The notes beneath the pieces are model-generated. The model did not search any database and was not told the DNA's origin. It worked only from the letters and a program-made list of their open reading frames with translations. From Azadirachta indica (taxonomy: Eukaryota; Streptophyta; Magnoliopsida; Sapindales; Meliaceae): a DNA stretch of 64,000 nucleotides. Within the stretch, counting starts at the first letter, position 1, and each line of letters begins with the position of its first letter. The position numbers were made by a program, and so were the translations under genes. Positions 51,224 to 62,556 of the stretch are shown in pieces. The DNA is taken from assembly GCA_022749755.1 (NCBI GenBank), contig CM040453.1, positions 4,114,102-4,178,101 of the forward strand. The letters run 5' to 3'.

Positions 51224-51676
51224 TCAGAGAGAGTTCCTACAAAGCGGGCAACTCGAGCGAGTTCTGAGCCACATATCAACACACTCACCATGATAACAGT
51301 GCTGACACTTGGGCAAAATCTTCAATTTATCACCGTCTTCGAAAACGCCAAGGCATATGCAACACTCTCTCTCGTCTGAGTCTTCTACATTGCCATCATC
51401 CGCCGTCGTCCTTGACCGGTGCAAGACTATCGGCAACATGTTAATCGTCGTGGGATCCAGGCCATGAGACAGAGGCGGCGGCGCGTGGTGCGCGTTGGCT
51501 GAGGGGTGGTAAGTAAAACGACAGACCCATCGCGCGTAGAGGAAGAGAAGCGTGACGAGCATAACGACAGAGAATAGGACGACGATGAAGAAGAGGGTTC
51601 GCCCTCGGATTTGGAAGTTGTGGTCGTCGAGCTCCGTGTAGTGCCAGTGAAGGGGCTGCGATTCTTGTGATGCCAT
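51224..51676 (-). CDS. ATL-family RING-H2 E3 ubiquitin ligase (membrane-anchored)
   Basis: Single exon, 150 residues. A transmembrane segment lies at about residues 28-48 ([20 protein letters not shown]). A GLD motif at 72-74 ([16 protein letters not shown]) is characteristic of ATL proteins. The RING-H2 finger at 105-146 has Cys105, Cys108, Cys124, His126, His129, Cys132, Cys143 and Cys146, with spacing C-x2-C-x15-C-x1-H-x2-H-x2-C-x10-C-x2-C. The signature [16 protein letters not shown] is present. These ligases act with E2 enzymes at endomembranes, often in defence or hormone responses; the substrate is unknown. The RING lies at the extreme C-terminus and the protein is short for the family. 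Adjacent Cys104-105-type doublets do not disturb the spacing. It is intact. Confidence 0.94.
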   Translation of the reverse strand: MASQESQPLHWHYTELDDHNFQIRGRTLFFIVVLFSVVMLVTLLFLYARWVCRFTYHPSANAHHAPPPLSHGLDPTTINMLPIVLHRSRTTADDGNVEDSDERECCICLGVFEDGDKLKILPKCQHCYHGECVDMWLRTRSSCPLCRNSL

Positions 51677-52227
51677 TGCTATTTGCCCATTTTTTGAGTG
51701 GTGGCTATACCCCTATAGTTGTGGCGGCATGGTGTTGTTATGAGTTGTACGTTGTGGTACTTACTCAGGGAGCTTGGGAAATGTAAGGGTAGTTTATACG
51801 GTTTTATAATTGCATAGTAAAGGTTGGGAATTTAGATGTCTTCTTGTAAGAAGAACGTAGGCCTACTCACATTCAAAGCGCGTGGAAACCAATGTTTGTG
51901 GCCTAAATAACAAAGGGCGAATAAAAATATCTCGGATGGGTGTTTGTTATTATTTTTTTATATGATATATAATTAGATAAGGCAGCACCATAGAACAGCA
52001 GTAGGTTTGGTTTGGACAGTTAATTATGTGTAATTATATATTAATACCATTATATATTAATATTAATATGATTTAATTATTTATTTATTTTCAAGATGAT
52101 AATCTGTTAGGTAATTGGTTTTCAAAATTGTAACATAAATTGAAAATAAAAAAAAAATGTATTTAGAATGACGTTGGAAAAGAAAATTGTGCGAGAGAAA
52201 AATTGAGAAATAATGAAAGCATCATTG

Positions 52228-52267
<40 letters not shown>

Positions 52268-54106
52268 TTTTGGCTTTATCACCAAAAGAATGAAACTACT
52301 ATTTTGATTTTCGTAGAATACTGTTCTAAATTAGTTTTGTTCTTTGAAATAAAAAATAAAAAAGAAAATGGTGTCTAGAAAATGATACGGGCCAATTACC
52401 AAACAACCATTACTTAATTTTGTTGTTTTTTGTCAGCCTAAAAGTTTTTCTAACTTCATTATATTCGACAAAATTTAACTTCATTTTGATATGATAATGA
52501 TAATGATAGTCACCTTGTATAGAAAGAGTGTGTAATAATTTATGCAAATAATATTATTCTCATGTATCTAATAATATTTATGTAAACAATGAGATAGATT
52601 TCTATTTTGTTACATTTATATATATATATATATATATATTATATTCAAAAGGGAGGGGAAGAGGATATTAAACCTCTTATATTATATATCAATAAAAATA
52701 ACAAATAATAACAGTACCAATGACCGGCGAGTCAAACGCATTAGTCGCAGGAGGATACTCGTGAATCTTTAAAACTTTTGTCTTTTTTTAGCGAACTTTG
52801 ATTAGCAGAGATTTTTGGAAACGGATGTTAGATTAAATAATTCTCCCTCTTAGCTTTCTTCAAGTTGAAATAAAAGTGCTTGCAATTCAGTACGAAGTGT
52901 GTTAAATTAATTAGGATGCGTCACGCATCATCTAATCATTTAGAGAAAATAATGACGATGATCATCGGACAACTAACTTAAGTTGGTGCCTAGTGGAAAT
53001 TCAGAAGTTCAAATCCGCCAACACAATGCATACAGAAGTGAAAATGCCCACTTCGTTGCAAGGCCAGTAAAGTTAGTGGGCGGAGCCATGAAAAAATAGT
53101 TAAAAAGCCTTGGAAAGGGCGCCCCTGGCCTTGTTCATTCTCAACAGCCGTCTAGCGTTCCAAGGGGCGGCACAATTATGTAAAGAGGAAAAGACCCTTA
53201 CGGCTTACCGTTGATTGGAGGATCATCAATCGTAGTAACCAGTTGAAAGTAAAGTTGCTTGCTGGCTTGCTGCAGCTTTAATAATTAATATTGCCAAGTC
53301 AAGTTGCTCTCAGCAGCCGCCGAGCGACCCGCAGGAGGACAAAACACTCTCTGGGTCTTATTGGGCTAAAAGCCCATTTAGTTTTACAGGCCCCACGGAC
53401 TAATATACATATGGGCTAGATAGCTGGCTTCGTGATCACCATGTTTGTTGCGAAACTCGAACCGTGCGATTAACGAGAAATTTTGAGTTGTTTTTTTATC
53501 CAACTCTTGAAGCACACACTTCATAAAATTGTGTATATAAATCATCAAAATAAATATATTCTTTCATTAATTATATTTCATTTTATCAACAAACCACATG
53601 AAACCTGTCAAATAAAAGCTCAGATTTGGAGTGGATCGAAATCCATTATTCCCGTGACATCTGAATTCTGCACACAAGCTAATCAAGCTAAGCCTGAAAT
53701 TTTCCATCTATTCAACTCTACTTCCCATGTTCCTGTTATCCTCTGGTTCATATGAATATGTCATATTCTTGTAATGATTGTTTTGTGAATTATAATGAGA
53801 AAGTAGGGTTCCCTCGGTTAAGATTCAGATTTCAGGAAAGGTTAAACATACAAACATTTGTGTCTTTAGATAGGTCTGATTTCTGTGAAGTTTAACACAC
53901 AGCAGACAGTGTCCTATCGGATAGAACATGGGGGCATGGACCAGCTGCAGAAATTGTCTTTGAGCCGAGACAATTAAATATTTGATCAACAACAGTAAAT
54001 TGAAAAAAAAAAAAATGCGACGTACAATTGCGGAAAGGATACACAGAAATGGAAGTTAATAGCAATCTACAGTTCTACGTATGCAATAATTACACGAAAG
54101 AGTGAG
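51677..54106. other. ATL promoter side and intergenic DNA
   Basis: Contains (AT)n tracts at 52231-52263 and 52619-52640. Around 52975-53095 is a SINE-like block with a B-box-like AAGTTCAAATCC. A GC-richer patch at 53100-53460 includes the palindrome TGGGCTAAAAGCCCA. No coding frame is convincing. Confidence 0.5.
52975..53095 (+). repeat. tRNA-like SINE candidate
   Basis: TTAAGTTGGTGCCTAGTGG (A-box-like) followed 20 bases later by AAGTTCAAATCCGCC (close to a B box), then a unique body. Ends and target duplication are unresolved. Confidence 0.3.
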
Positions 54107-56211
54107 TTACATCCCATTACCTGAAGAACCAGAAATTGCTTGACAGATAATAGGCAATCCTAAAAACACAGTAGCTTCACCAGTTTGCAACTTGGAGATG
54201 CCAAAAGCCATAACATCTGGATAACTATCCAGCAGGACCAAGTATGATGCAGCCAACAGTATGAGACGTGAAACTTAATAGTTGGAGAAAAAAAACAGGA
54301 ACAGTCGTGAACACAAAATCTAGCTGTTATGAAGAAAATGAGCAATCTTGCAACAAACTTACTTTCGAATTACCTAATTAAATAATGGCTAAATAACATC
54401 CTACTGTAACTTGGTGATTCCTATCCATGAATTTAACCCCGAAATAATTATAAAACTCAGCAACATGCAATAATCTACTCTAAATACCATAATATTACCA
54501 TCATGAAGAGTATAATGTGTTCTAAAATACAACATTTTTCATGATGGATTCAAGTTACAAAAGTGATAAACCAAAATTGTTATAAACTTTTCAGTGCAGA
54601 CATTATATTCGTCGATTGAACATTGAACATAATTAATATCAAGCACAAGTTGTTAATTCAAAATGATACAGATCCTCACGAGCATAGCTTATTAGATCAA
54701 AAAAGATATTGATCATTTATAGATGTAAAGAAATACAAATTTCCCCAAAGCCCCATCTTTCACCAAATCAAGACAAAGATGTTTTTGATGTTAGGAATAC
54801 AAAACCGTGAATCTAAAAACCAATTGATTTAAACATGTAGGAAGTCAAGAAAAAAGTAACTAAGATCAAGGTCAAAAACTTAAAACCAAAATCATAATAT
54901 TCATGACCAATTAAAGATGCTAACTAGGAAGCAATCTATTCAGATAATTTTTCTTATGGGTCCATATAGACTCGTTAGAAGTCTAAACATATTATTAGAT
55001 TTCACTCAAAATTCCCTGTGTCTTCAGTTTCTAAAGCTAGCTCCTGTACTTATTTTCTAGGTCTAATTATTATTCAATCCTCTAGCTCGTGCACTTTACT
55101 CAAAAACCACTTAAAAAGTTCTCATTTTCTTATACATAATCTGTGCCATCTGATCATCTATAAGTAACCTTTGCCCTATAATATATTCATGAGCACAGGA
55201 ATTTTTTTAATTTTGAAAAAAAAGGGAAAAATAAATGTAAATTAACGCCCACAATATCCACATTCCAGAACGCTCCCCCCTGTCCTAGCACAAAGGACAC
55301 TAGCTACGCTACGAATTTATTCCAAGACTGAAATGAAATCCAAGCACATAGTAACTACACTATCTAGCAACTCATTATCTTACAAGGACTGAGCCCTTGT
55401 AACAAGAAGGAAAAAAAAAAAAAAGAATAAATAGTAAATAGGCACAGAGTTTATCAACATAAAATGAAATATAGTATCATAATTGTGATAACAACTAAAA
55501 ATCAAGCATAACTAATAATACAATTAAATATCTGCAATATTAACTCCTGTTGAAGTCTAGTACCACTATAGCTAACCATGTAAATATTACTAACAATTTA
55601 TTTCTTAAAACTTCCGCTGACGGAAAATGTACTGTAGATCATATATTTGAGGGTTTCATAGCCTCTTTGGTTCGAATCTGTCCCTTCAACAGAAAATAAT
55701 GTTAGAAATAACTTAATTCATCTGCGAAGTGTGAAATGTGATAATATAGGTTCCTTATCATTTGTTTAAATTCCTCAATAAGCAAAGACAAATTAGCACG
55801 ATTATAACCAACTGCAGATAGAGAGCGAAAAGAGGTGGACAAATTTCATGTAATGAAGACAATAATGGGATATATTTTTCTCACACTAATTGAAAATGAA
55901 AGAATTTTACTGAAAATTGTTTTCATCATGGACTACATGCAAGTATCCTAACCCTGGGGCAGTAAAACCCTTACACCACATGATCATCAAATACCAGTGA
56001 AATACAAACACGCTCTTTTGAACCTTAATTATGCAGTATATAAAGTAACATGCAACAATAAAAAGATGATCAATTGTATTATATCCGCTACCTGTAGATA
56101 TAATAATTATCTTGCAATCACTTGTGAAAAGAACCTCCCTTTCTTCTTGTTCTTCGTCTTCATGAACTTGAACTTCAATCCTGCGATAGCCTTGATTTTC
56201 ATCTTCAAGAC
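54107..56211 (-). pseudogene. Three exon-like blocks of an unrecognised gene, 5' part missing
   Basis: Read on the minus strand. Block A, 56211-56092, follows an AG acceptor and reads LEDENQGYRRIEVQVHEDEE, continuing acidic to SDCKIIIISTG, with donor ACAG|GTAGCG. Block B, 55683-55612, follows GAAG| in the matching phase and reads TDSNQRGYETLKYMIYSTFS. Block C, 54274 to a stop at 54107 (or a donor at 54120), reads SRLILLAASYLVLLDSYPDV, then MAFGISKLQTGEATVFLGLP. Phases agree if B ends at 55612 (weak donor GTTTTA) or at an earlier GTACAT. The composition (an acidic region, then a hydrophobic helix-like end) looks like real protein, but I recognise no family. The ABI4 gene begins only 175 bases upstream of block A, leaving no room for earlier exons. 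A truncated or captured gene fragment is the likeliest reading. Confidence 0.4.
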
Positions 56212-56286
56212 CTAATGGTGCTCATAATTATGAGCAGTTGCACTTGGATCTAGCAAACTTCTACTTCAAAGCAGTAGAAAATAGAG

Positions 56287-56322
<36 letters not shown>
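56287..56322. repeat. (TA)n microsatellite downstream of ABI4
   Basis: Uninterrupted TA run about 65 bases past the ABI4 stop codon, probably within its 3' UTR. Confidence 0.9.
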
Positions 56323-56323
<1 letters not shown>

Positions 56324-56385
56324 AGATTACCACAACCAACATACAGAAACTTCTAGAACTTGCATGCAAGCCCGTCCACAGACAA

Positions 56386-57366
56386 TTATGTTGAAAAAAA
56401 GGGATCAAACAAGAAAGGATCAGCATAATCCCAAAGACAACTTGATGAGTACTCCTCATCGCTTATCAGCGGCCAAACAGACGGTGATCCGGGTCCGACT
56501 GAGATTGTCGGATCCGGAGCCGGTGGTGCAAGAACGGGTTGAGTAGAGAGGGACAAAGTTGAACCCATAGAACCGACAATTGAGTTGATATCACGGTACA
56601 AACAATTTTGATCGTACTGTTGATGATGATTAGGGTTTGCGTAGGACGATGTTGTCGGGACCGAATCGATAGAGTTAACATTATTCATTCCATCGGGTAG
56701 TTGACTATGATGCTGAATCTCGTATTGTTGCACCATTTGTTGCTGATTTTGCACTATATTAGGAAACAACACACTGGAACTAACACTAACAACATTCGGA
56801 TAAGTCCCGTACGGCATAAACCCAGATGAAGAAGCCAGCCCGGTGGTCATTGAAGTCGGATTAATCAACGGAGCTGAGCCAGAGAAAGTGAAACCAAACC
56901 CTGACGGACGAGGAAGCAAAGGCCTTAGGGTTTGCTGTGAAGAAGAAGAAGACGACCCGCCTCGCGAGGAAGAAGACTGAGACGATGAAGAGCTAGAAGG
57001 TTGGAGATTTAGTTGAGCCCTAGAGCCGTACAGAATGATAGCCGCGCGGTCATACGCACGCGCCGCGTCCTCCGCCGTAGCAAAAGTACCAAGCCACTTG
57101 CGGGTACGTTTTCGTGGCTCTCGGATCTCAGCAACCCATTTGCCCCAGCTTCTTTGCCGCACTCCTCTGTATCTAAACTTGCCGTTATCAGGTCCACCTT
57201 TGCCTTTGCACTTCTTGCCATTACTGCTGCTACTGTTGGAGCTGTTGGTGCAGTTGTTGTCACTGGTCGTAGTAGTGGTGCTATCAGTGCTTTTGGTGTC
57301 ATTTGTGGTGGCGACAGTCGTGATTTCTTGGGTAAGGTGCGGAGTTTTGAGGCCTGAGTCGTCCAT
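56386..57366 (-). CDS. ABI4: ABI4, AP2/ERF transcription factor of ABA and sugar signalling
   Basis: Intronless, 326 residues. After a Thr/Ser-rich N-terminus and a basic stretch (KKCKGKGG), the single AP2 domain spans about 66-121. It contains [20 protein letters not shown] and [18 protein letters not shown], then GSRAQLNL, a near-identical match to ABI4. The Ser-rich region and LRPLLPRP (about 147-154) are the ABI4 LRP motif. A Gln/His-rich part follows, and the acidic C-terminus ([22 protein letters not shown]) is the activation end. ABI4 binds CE1-type CACCG elements and mediates ABA, sugar and plastid retrograde responses in seeds and seedlings. Long homopolymeric Ser codon runs make length variation likely. 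A minus-strand TATA box and a CE1 core lie about 165-180 bases upstream. Confidence 0.95.
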   Translation of the reverse strand: MDDSGLKTPHLTQEITTVATTNDTKSTDSTTTTTSDNNCTNSSNSSSSNGKKCKGKGGPDNGKFRYRGVRQRSWGKWVAEIREPRKRTRKWLGTFATAEDAARAYDRAAIILYGSRAQLNLQPSSSSSSQSSSSRGGSSSSSSQQTLRPLLPRPSGFGFTFSGSAPLINPTSMTTGLASSSGFMPYGTYPNVVSVSSSVLFPNIVQNQQQMVQQYEIQHHSQLPDGMNNVNSIDSVPTTSSYANPNHHQQYDQNCLYRDINSIVGSMGSTLSLSTQPVLAPPAPDPTISVGPGSPSVWPLISDEEYSSSCLWDYADPFLFDPFFST

Positions 57367-57525
57367 TTTTAAGCTTTGTGTATGCTTTTAAGAATTAAAG
57401 TGAGAGAAAGATGGAGACTGGCCTCGTTTATTGGTGTTGTTGATTACGTACAGCTCGAAATAGAAGAAGATCTTTCAGTGTGTGGGTTGATTTTGAGTGT
57501 CATGGTTGTTAATGGTGGACAAAGG

Positions 57526-57545
57526 CGGTGATCATTTATATATAT
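57526..57545 (-). promoter_or_regulatory. ABI4 TATA box with adjacent CE1 core
   Basis: On the minus strand, a TATATATAAATGATCACCG stretch ends in CACCG (57526-57530), just downstream of TATATAAA (about 57534-57545). CACCG is the core bound by ABI4 itself, which fits reported ABI4 autoactivation. Confidence 0.5.
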
Positions 57546-58786
57546 AATGAGAAAGAGGAGGGATTGCTGCGCGGCGAAGGAAACAGACTGATGAGACTGA
57601 AGTTGAACAGATTGGTTTTGGAATTTGGAATCATTTATTTATTTTATTGCGTTAAATTTTCAAGGTTTCATTATGGGTAAATCCTACAAACTTTCTACCT
57701 AAGAATGGAAAATATCACTTCGAATCAAGATTTTTTCCGTCAGAAAAATATGACCCATCCTTGTAGCAGCATTCTTAATTTGGCGTTGGTATTAAGATTG
57801 TTTAATTACCAAATGACTAATCGCCTTATTCATCCAATTTTTTATTAATTTTTGTGAGTAATAATGTAATATTTTAAGCTTTCTGCTCTCATCTCAAAAA
57901 AAAAAAAAAACTTTAATAATGTAACATAAGTTTATTCGTCACAAAAAATTTAAAATAATTATTCGAGATATATATAAAATAAAAATTAAAAATATCATAG
58001 ACATAAATTAATTAAACTAATTATATGACTGGTATATAAATAATTGGTATGTTATTTTCATTTCATGATATATTGCTAAATTAAAGTAAAATTTTTTTTA
58101 AATATATACGTCATCTATAAAATCAGTAATATAATAAAACAATATGTTACGTGTATCATCTTTTGTTTGTTTTAATTTCTTACACACCCTTCCTATGCTT
58201 AACTACATTTTCCTTAAACAATAAAATAAATCAACTAGACTATTTTCTACGAGTTTCACATAATAGTACTTTCTCTTGCTTTTATAGACAAACAATAAGG
58301 AGATGATTTACTTAATTGTTGTTTTCAAATATTTCCGAGAGAATTTGCAGAATTAGTTGAGATTTGAGGGAGGATTAGTTCGCAGATATACTCCAACTTA
58401 TTAATCGGTTTCACATACATGGTGAATACAAAATTTCATAGCACACGTATAATATATAGCCTAAATAAAAAAAAAAAAATTGCTTTTTAGGTTATTGGTT
58501 GGTGGTGAGTGGTGATAAACATCAGTCCTATCAACACATATATTTAACATTGAGTCACAGACTCTGTAGTTCAAGCAAATTGGGCATTATTATTGATATC
58601 ATATTGTATCGTGCTATATATATATATATATATATATATATGTCATGTTAACAAGAGCTTTTCTTTGTTTGTTTGTTTTTTTTTTGTTAATTCAAGTAAG
58701 AATATTTGCCATAATAATTCTAGCAGTTATTAAAGTCTATCTCATATGGGTTGGTGAAGATCCTGCCTCAAGGGTGGGACACCAAG
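57546..58786. other. ABI4 upstream DNA and intergenic stretch
   Basis: AT-rich, with poly-A tracts and a (TA)n microsatellite at about 58614-58641. No gene seen. Confidence 0.6.
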
Positions 58787-59092
58787 ATGGTTCTGCTTCT
58801 CTGCTTGCTCGCCGCCTGTTGTTTATGGGTTTCTTCACAAAGATATTACTTGGTTCAGAAGGTAGGAACTGCGAAGAAGCACCTTGCAAAAAGAAAGCTT
58901 CAGCCGCGACGCGAGAACTGTGATTGGCTACGAAATTATGGGAAAATTCAGAAGCTGAACGATAAATTAGTTCATCTTAATATTTTTACCATATTTATCT
59001 ATAGATACATGGAATTAAAAGATTTTAATTCTTTAGAAATGATTTATACGGGTAATATTTGCAATATATCATGTGGTTTTATTTTTTATTGA
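58787..59092 (+). CDS. Candidate small secreted peptide (weak)
   Basis: An ATG at 58787 opens with MVLLLCLLAACCLWVSSQ, a good signal peptide shape. A Lys/Arg-rich segment (TAKKHLAKRKLQPRRENCDW) follows, then AT-rich sequence that degenerates to the stop at 59092. A GT donor right after LVQK (CAGAAG|GTAGGAAC) could instead end an exon. The same bases are open in a second frame, and no family motif (CLE, RGF, CEP, IDA) is recognised. It may be a remnant or chance. Confidence 0.2.
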   Translation: MVLLLCLLAACCLWVSSQRYYLVQKVGTAKKHLAKRKLQPRRENCDWLRNYGKIQKLNDKLVHLNIFTIFIYRYMELKDFNSLEMIYTGNICNISCGFIFY

Positions 59093-60276
59093 ATAGGAGG
59101 CACAGAAATAATCGGCGACCAGAAAATGGTAAGACTAAATTAATTATCAGAAATTAATTAATGATAAGAGAGCTGTGTTCTTGTATTTTAGTACTGAGTT
59201 TTATGACTGGATAACTCGTTTGGTCAGCTATACCTTTGCAGTTTGTATGGTGATGTCAAAGATTCTGAATATGTAACTGTAAACTGCTTCTTGTCACTTT
59301 GATGGCTTAGATAAAATCTTAAAGAACTAATATAGAAAAGTAAAGGTATGCCTAGCTAAATTTAGAAGGTACTCATATTTGGAATTAAAAAATAATCTTA
59401 ATGTTCATTTACTGTGATTTAAGACTAAACAGATTTCCAATTTACAATACATGAACTTAAAAATTATAATTTGAAACACTTATATTAACTATATAAAGAG
59501 CTTTACAGTCGAAAAAGATATTTTCGCTATTAATAGTTGATAATTAATGAGCACTAAGCCTAGGTTTAGGGCTCCCTCCCAATAAAGAAGGAAGATTGCG
59601 AGGAGCTAGGTTCTCGCTTGGAAGACCCGCAGGGCGGGTAGAGTTTTTTCTTCGTTGGAAATTTAAGGAAAGAAAAATCCTTCATTAGATATCGTAAATT
59701 AAGTTAATAATAACAAACTAATTCTCCTATTTTTTTTTTTAACTATGTATATGTATGTATGTATGCGATTATAAGTGCACAGAAAAATGGGAACTTGCAA
59801 TAATAAAATACTAGCATACCATAATATAATAATAAAGTTTACTACAAACAATAAAGTCTTGGAGAAAAAAAAAAAAAAAAAAAAAAAAGAAATGTAAGAT
59901 AAGGAAATTTGCATGGAAATATGAGGTGTCTGCATGTAAGCCAAACCACACAAGTATCGTGTAGAAGCGGAGGCAGCATGTGGTGGCCCGGCACCGGCCA
60001 GCCAGAACCTCGGTACTCGCAAAATTCTTTTTTTTTTTTTTTTTTACAAGTAAAAACAGTTGGACCGTTGATTTATTTAGTGTTTATATATAATATAGAT
60101 TTCTATGATACGCTGAAATTTTGTCTGATGATGCTCAATTGGGTGAATTCTGCTGTCGTTTGTCGTCCGTTTTGGAATGAGCATATTAGCTGTGGGGTTT
60201 ATAAATTGTAAGGTTCAAGGGAAGCTGTTCCATTCTCAGCCACTACTTGTTGCTTACTAGCTACTAGCTACTAGCT

Positions 60277-60310
<34 letters not shown>

Positions 60311-60830
60311 CTTCCAACAACCGTTTGCTTATGGACATATTAAAATTACTTAACAATTGATGGAATTGTATATAATTACCGTCAAAATATTAATTATTTT
60401 CTCCGTGAAACCATGTAATTTCAAAAACTGGTTCCTCTATTTGACTTAAATTTTCATTATATTATGTAATATTCTTTTGACACATCTTAAGTGCAAGAAA
60501 AATTTAACTGGAATTATTGACTCCATCAAATTACCTAATTATATAAGACTATTCATCATTAAATTTAAGGTTCTTATAAGTTATATGCATAAGATTACAT
60601 AATTAGATCATCGATTCATTGTATATTGAAATAGCTAATATAAAAGTTAATTTGTTTAAATTCCAACATTTGTACTCAATAAAATGACGAGTTGTACGTG
60701 GCATGCAGTATTTTTCACATTGAATTATAACAATGTTGTATCAAATTAGTAATTTAATACAAATAGCATATAGATGTTAGGACTATATAACTAACTACAT
60801 ACAATTTAATCACTAAATGCTTAATGCTTA
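59093..60830. other. Intergenic DNA with homopolymer tracts and small repeats
   Basis: Contains a GC hairpin ACCCGC-AGG-GCGGGT at 59625-59639, a poly-A tract at about 59864-59889, a GC-rich block at about 59935-60020, and a poly-T tract at about 60027-60046. There is a TACTAGC tandem repeat at about 60255-60280 and (TA)n at about 60281-60311. No gene supported. Confidence 0.5.
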
Positions 60831-61052
60831 TGTGAAGAAATATGTTTTATATTTCTTAAATTGAAAAAGTATAAAAGGTAGCCTTTATATAGGATTTACA
60901 GAGTAATAGAAAAGGTAAGAAATATTATAAAATTAATTACAATAAATATGGAAACAAATCAAAGGAAAAGACAAGAAAGAAAAATAAATAATTAAATAAA
61001 TTGATATAGCAAATGAAGGTAAAATCAGCCTTGATTTGCTGTATCATTAACA
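60831..61052 (-). repeat. Putative 3' LTR of the copia element
   Basis: Read on the minus strand, the segment begins TGTTAATGATACAGC and ends CTTCACA (TG...CA). It lies just after the end of pol, and a degenerate purine tract (GAGTTTGAGAACGG) precedes it. A TATATAAAG promoter-like box sits about 165 bases in. At about 222 bp it is short but within copia range. The 5' LTR is outside the window, so the ends are inferred. Confidence 0.55.
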
Positions 61053-61065
61053 ACCGTTCTCAAAC

Positions 61066-61728
61066 TCAAGATAGCTTAATAGAAGCTAACTTGATTTTGA
61101 CAATTAGATCACGAAAACGACCAGGAGGATGGCATTTTGTTAATATATCTGCTGGTTGATTGGAAGAAGAGACTGAGTGAAGAGTAATAGTGCCTCGAAT
61201 GATATGTTGCCGAATGAAATGACAATCAATTTCAATGTGTTTGGTGCGTTCATAAAAAACATCATTGTGAGCAATCTGAATAGCGCTATGATTATCACAG
61301 GCCAAAGGAGTAAGACCGGATTAATGAACACCCATATCGCTAAGTAACCAATGAAGCTAAGTAATCTTTTGGGCAGTATCTACAAAAGCACGGTATTCAG
61401 CTTCTGTACTAGACCTGGCAATAACAATCTGTTTCTTACATCGCCCAGAGATGAGAGAATCCCCTAGAAAAAGACAAAGTCCTGTGGTAGAGTGTGGATC
61501 AGTCAGATCACCAGCCCAATCTGCATCAGAAAAGGTACGTAACTCTAGAGAGGAATGAGCAGAGAAATGAAGCCCATGAAAAAGGGTGCCTTTGATATAT
61601 CTGAGAATGTGAAAAATAGCTGCATAGTGAGTAGAACGGGGAGCAGATATGTATTGGCTCATAACATGAACAGCATGAGAGATGTCAGGACGGGTGACTG
61701 TGAGATAGACCAAGTTACCAACCAATTG
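61066..61728 (-). pseudogene. copia RNase H region
   Basis: Contains GNLVYLTVTRPDISHAV, DADWAGDLTDPHSTTG and SRCKKQ/ARSSTEAEYRA-type motifs, then CDNHSAIQIA and NQPADILTK near the end. These are the usual copia RNase H signatures. Stops occur at 61729-61731, at the junction with RT, and at 61357-61359 and 61321-61323 inside RNase H. Confidence 0.9.
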
Positions 61729-62556
61729 TCAGTAAAGAGTGGCATCATCAAGTAGAACCCCATCTAGCGATGTGAACTTAGCATTTGATTCAAGTGGAGT
61801 AGAGGTGACTTTACTATCCGTTAAACCAACTCGAGTAAGAATATCGGATGCATATTTAGCTTGAGTAAGATAATAACCATCAGAATCAGAGAGCACCTCT
61901 AATCCAAGAAAATAATTCAGATGACCAAGATCCTTCATCTCAAAGTGCTGTTGAAGGGATGTCTTAAAAGTAGTTATGCCATCACCATTATCTCCAGTAA
62001 TGATCATATTATCCACGTAAAGCAATAGAAGAATGTATCCACGATCTGTATGTCGAATAAAGAGAGCTGTGTCGTGAGAGCTGGAATGGAAATCAAGTTG
62101 CTGAATAGTGCTACTGAACTTGGCAAACCAAGCCTTATGAGCCTGTTTGAGACCATATAAGGCTTGCCGAAGTTTGCAAACTTTGTAGAGTGGATGTGAA
62201 TATCCTGGAGGAGGCTTCATATAGACTTCTTCTGCAAGATTACCATTGAGAAATGTATTTTTGACATCCATTTGAAATAATGTCCACCGACGGACAGTAG
62301 CTATTGCCAGAAAGCTACGAATAGAGGTCATATGAGCAACAGGTGTAAAGGTTTCTTCATAGTCAATATCATATTCCTGATTGAATCCTTTAGCAACAAG
62401 TCTGGCTTTATGACGTTCAATTGAACCATCGGCTTTAGTTTTGATCTTATAAACCCACTTGCAACCAATTGCTGACTTGTTAGGTGGAAGATCAACTAAA
62501 TCCCATGTATGTGATTTTTCAAGAGCCTGTAATTCTTCTACCATTGCTTGTTCTCA
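61729..62556 (-). pseudogene. copia reverse transcriptase region with altered active site
   Basis: Includes HTWDLVDLPPNKSAIGCKWV, KARLVAKGFNQEYDIDYEET, FQMDVKNTFLNG and ALYGLKQA. The catalytic YVDD box reads YVDN (62008-62019), so the second Asp is missing. A stop at 62554-62556 precedes the segment. It is inactive as encoded. Confidence 0.92.

Noticed and set aside
55640..55700. TGGTTCGAATCTG, tRNA T-loop-like
   Set aside because: No acceptor, D or anticodon arms fit; the bases are better explained as an exon-like block on the other strand.
57009..57391. Several frames overlapping the ABI4 AP2 region
   Set aside because: Shadows of the conserved ABI4 coding frame.
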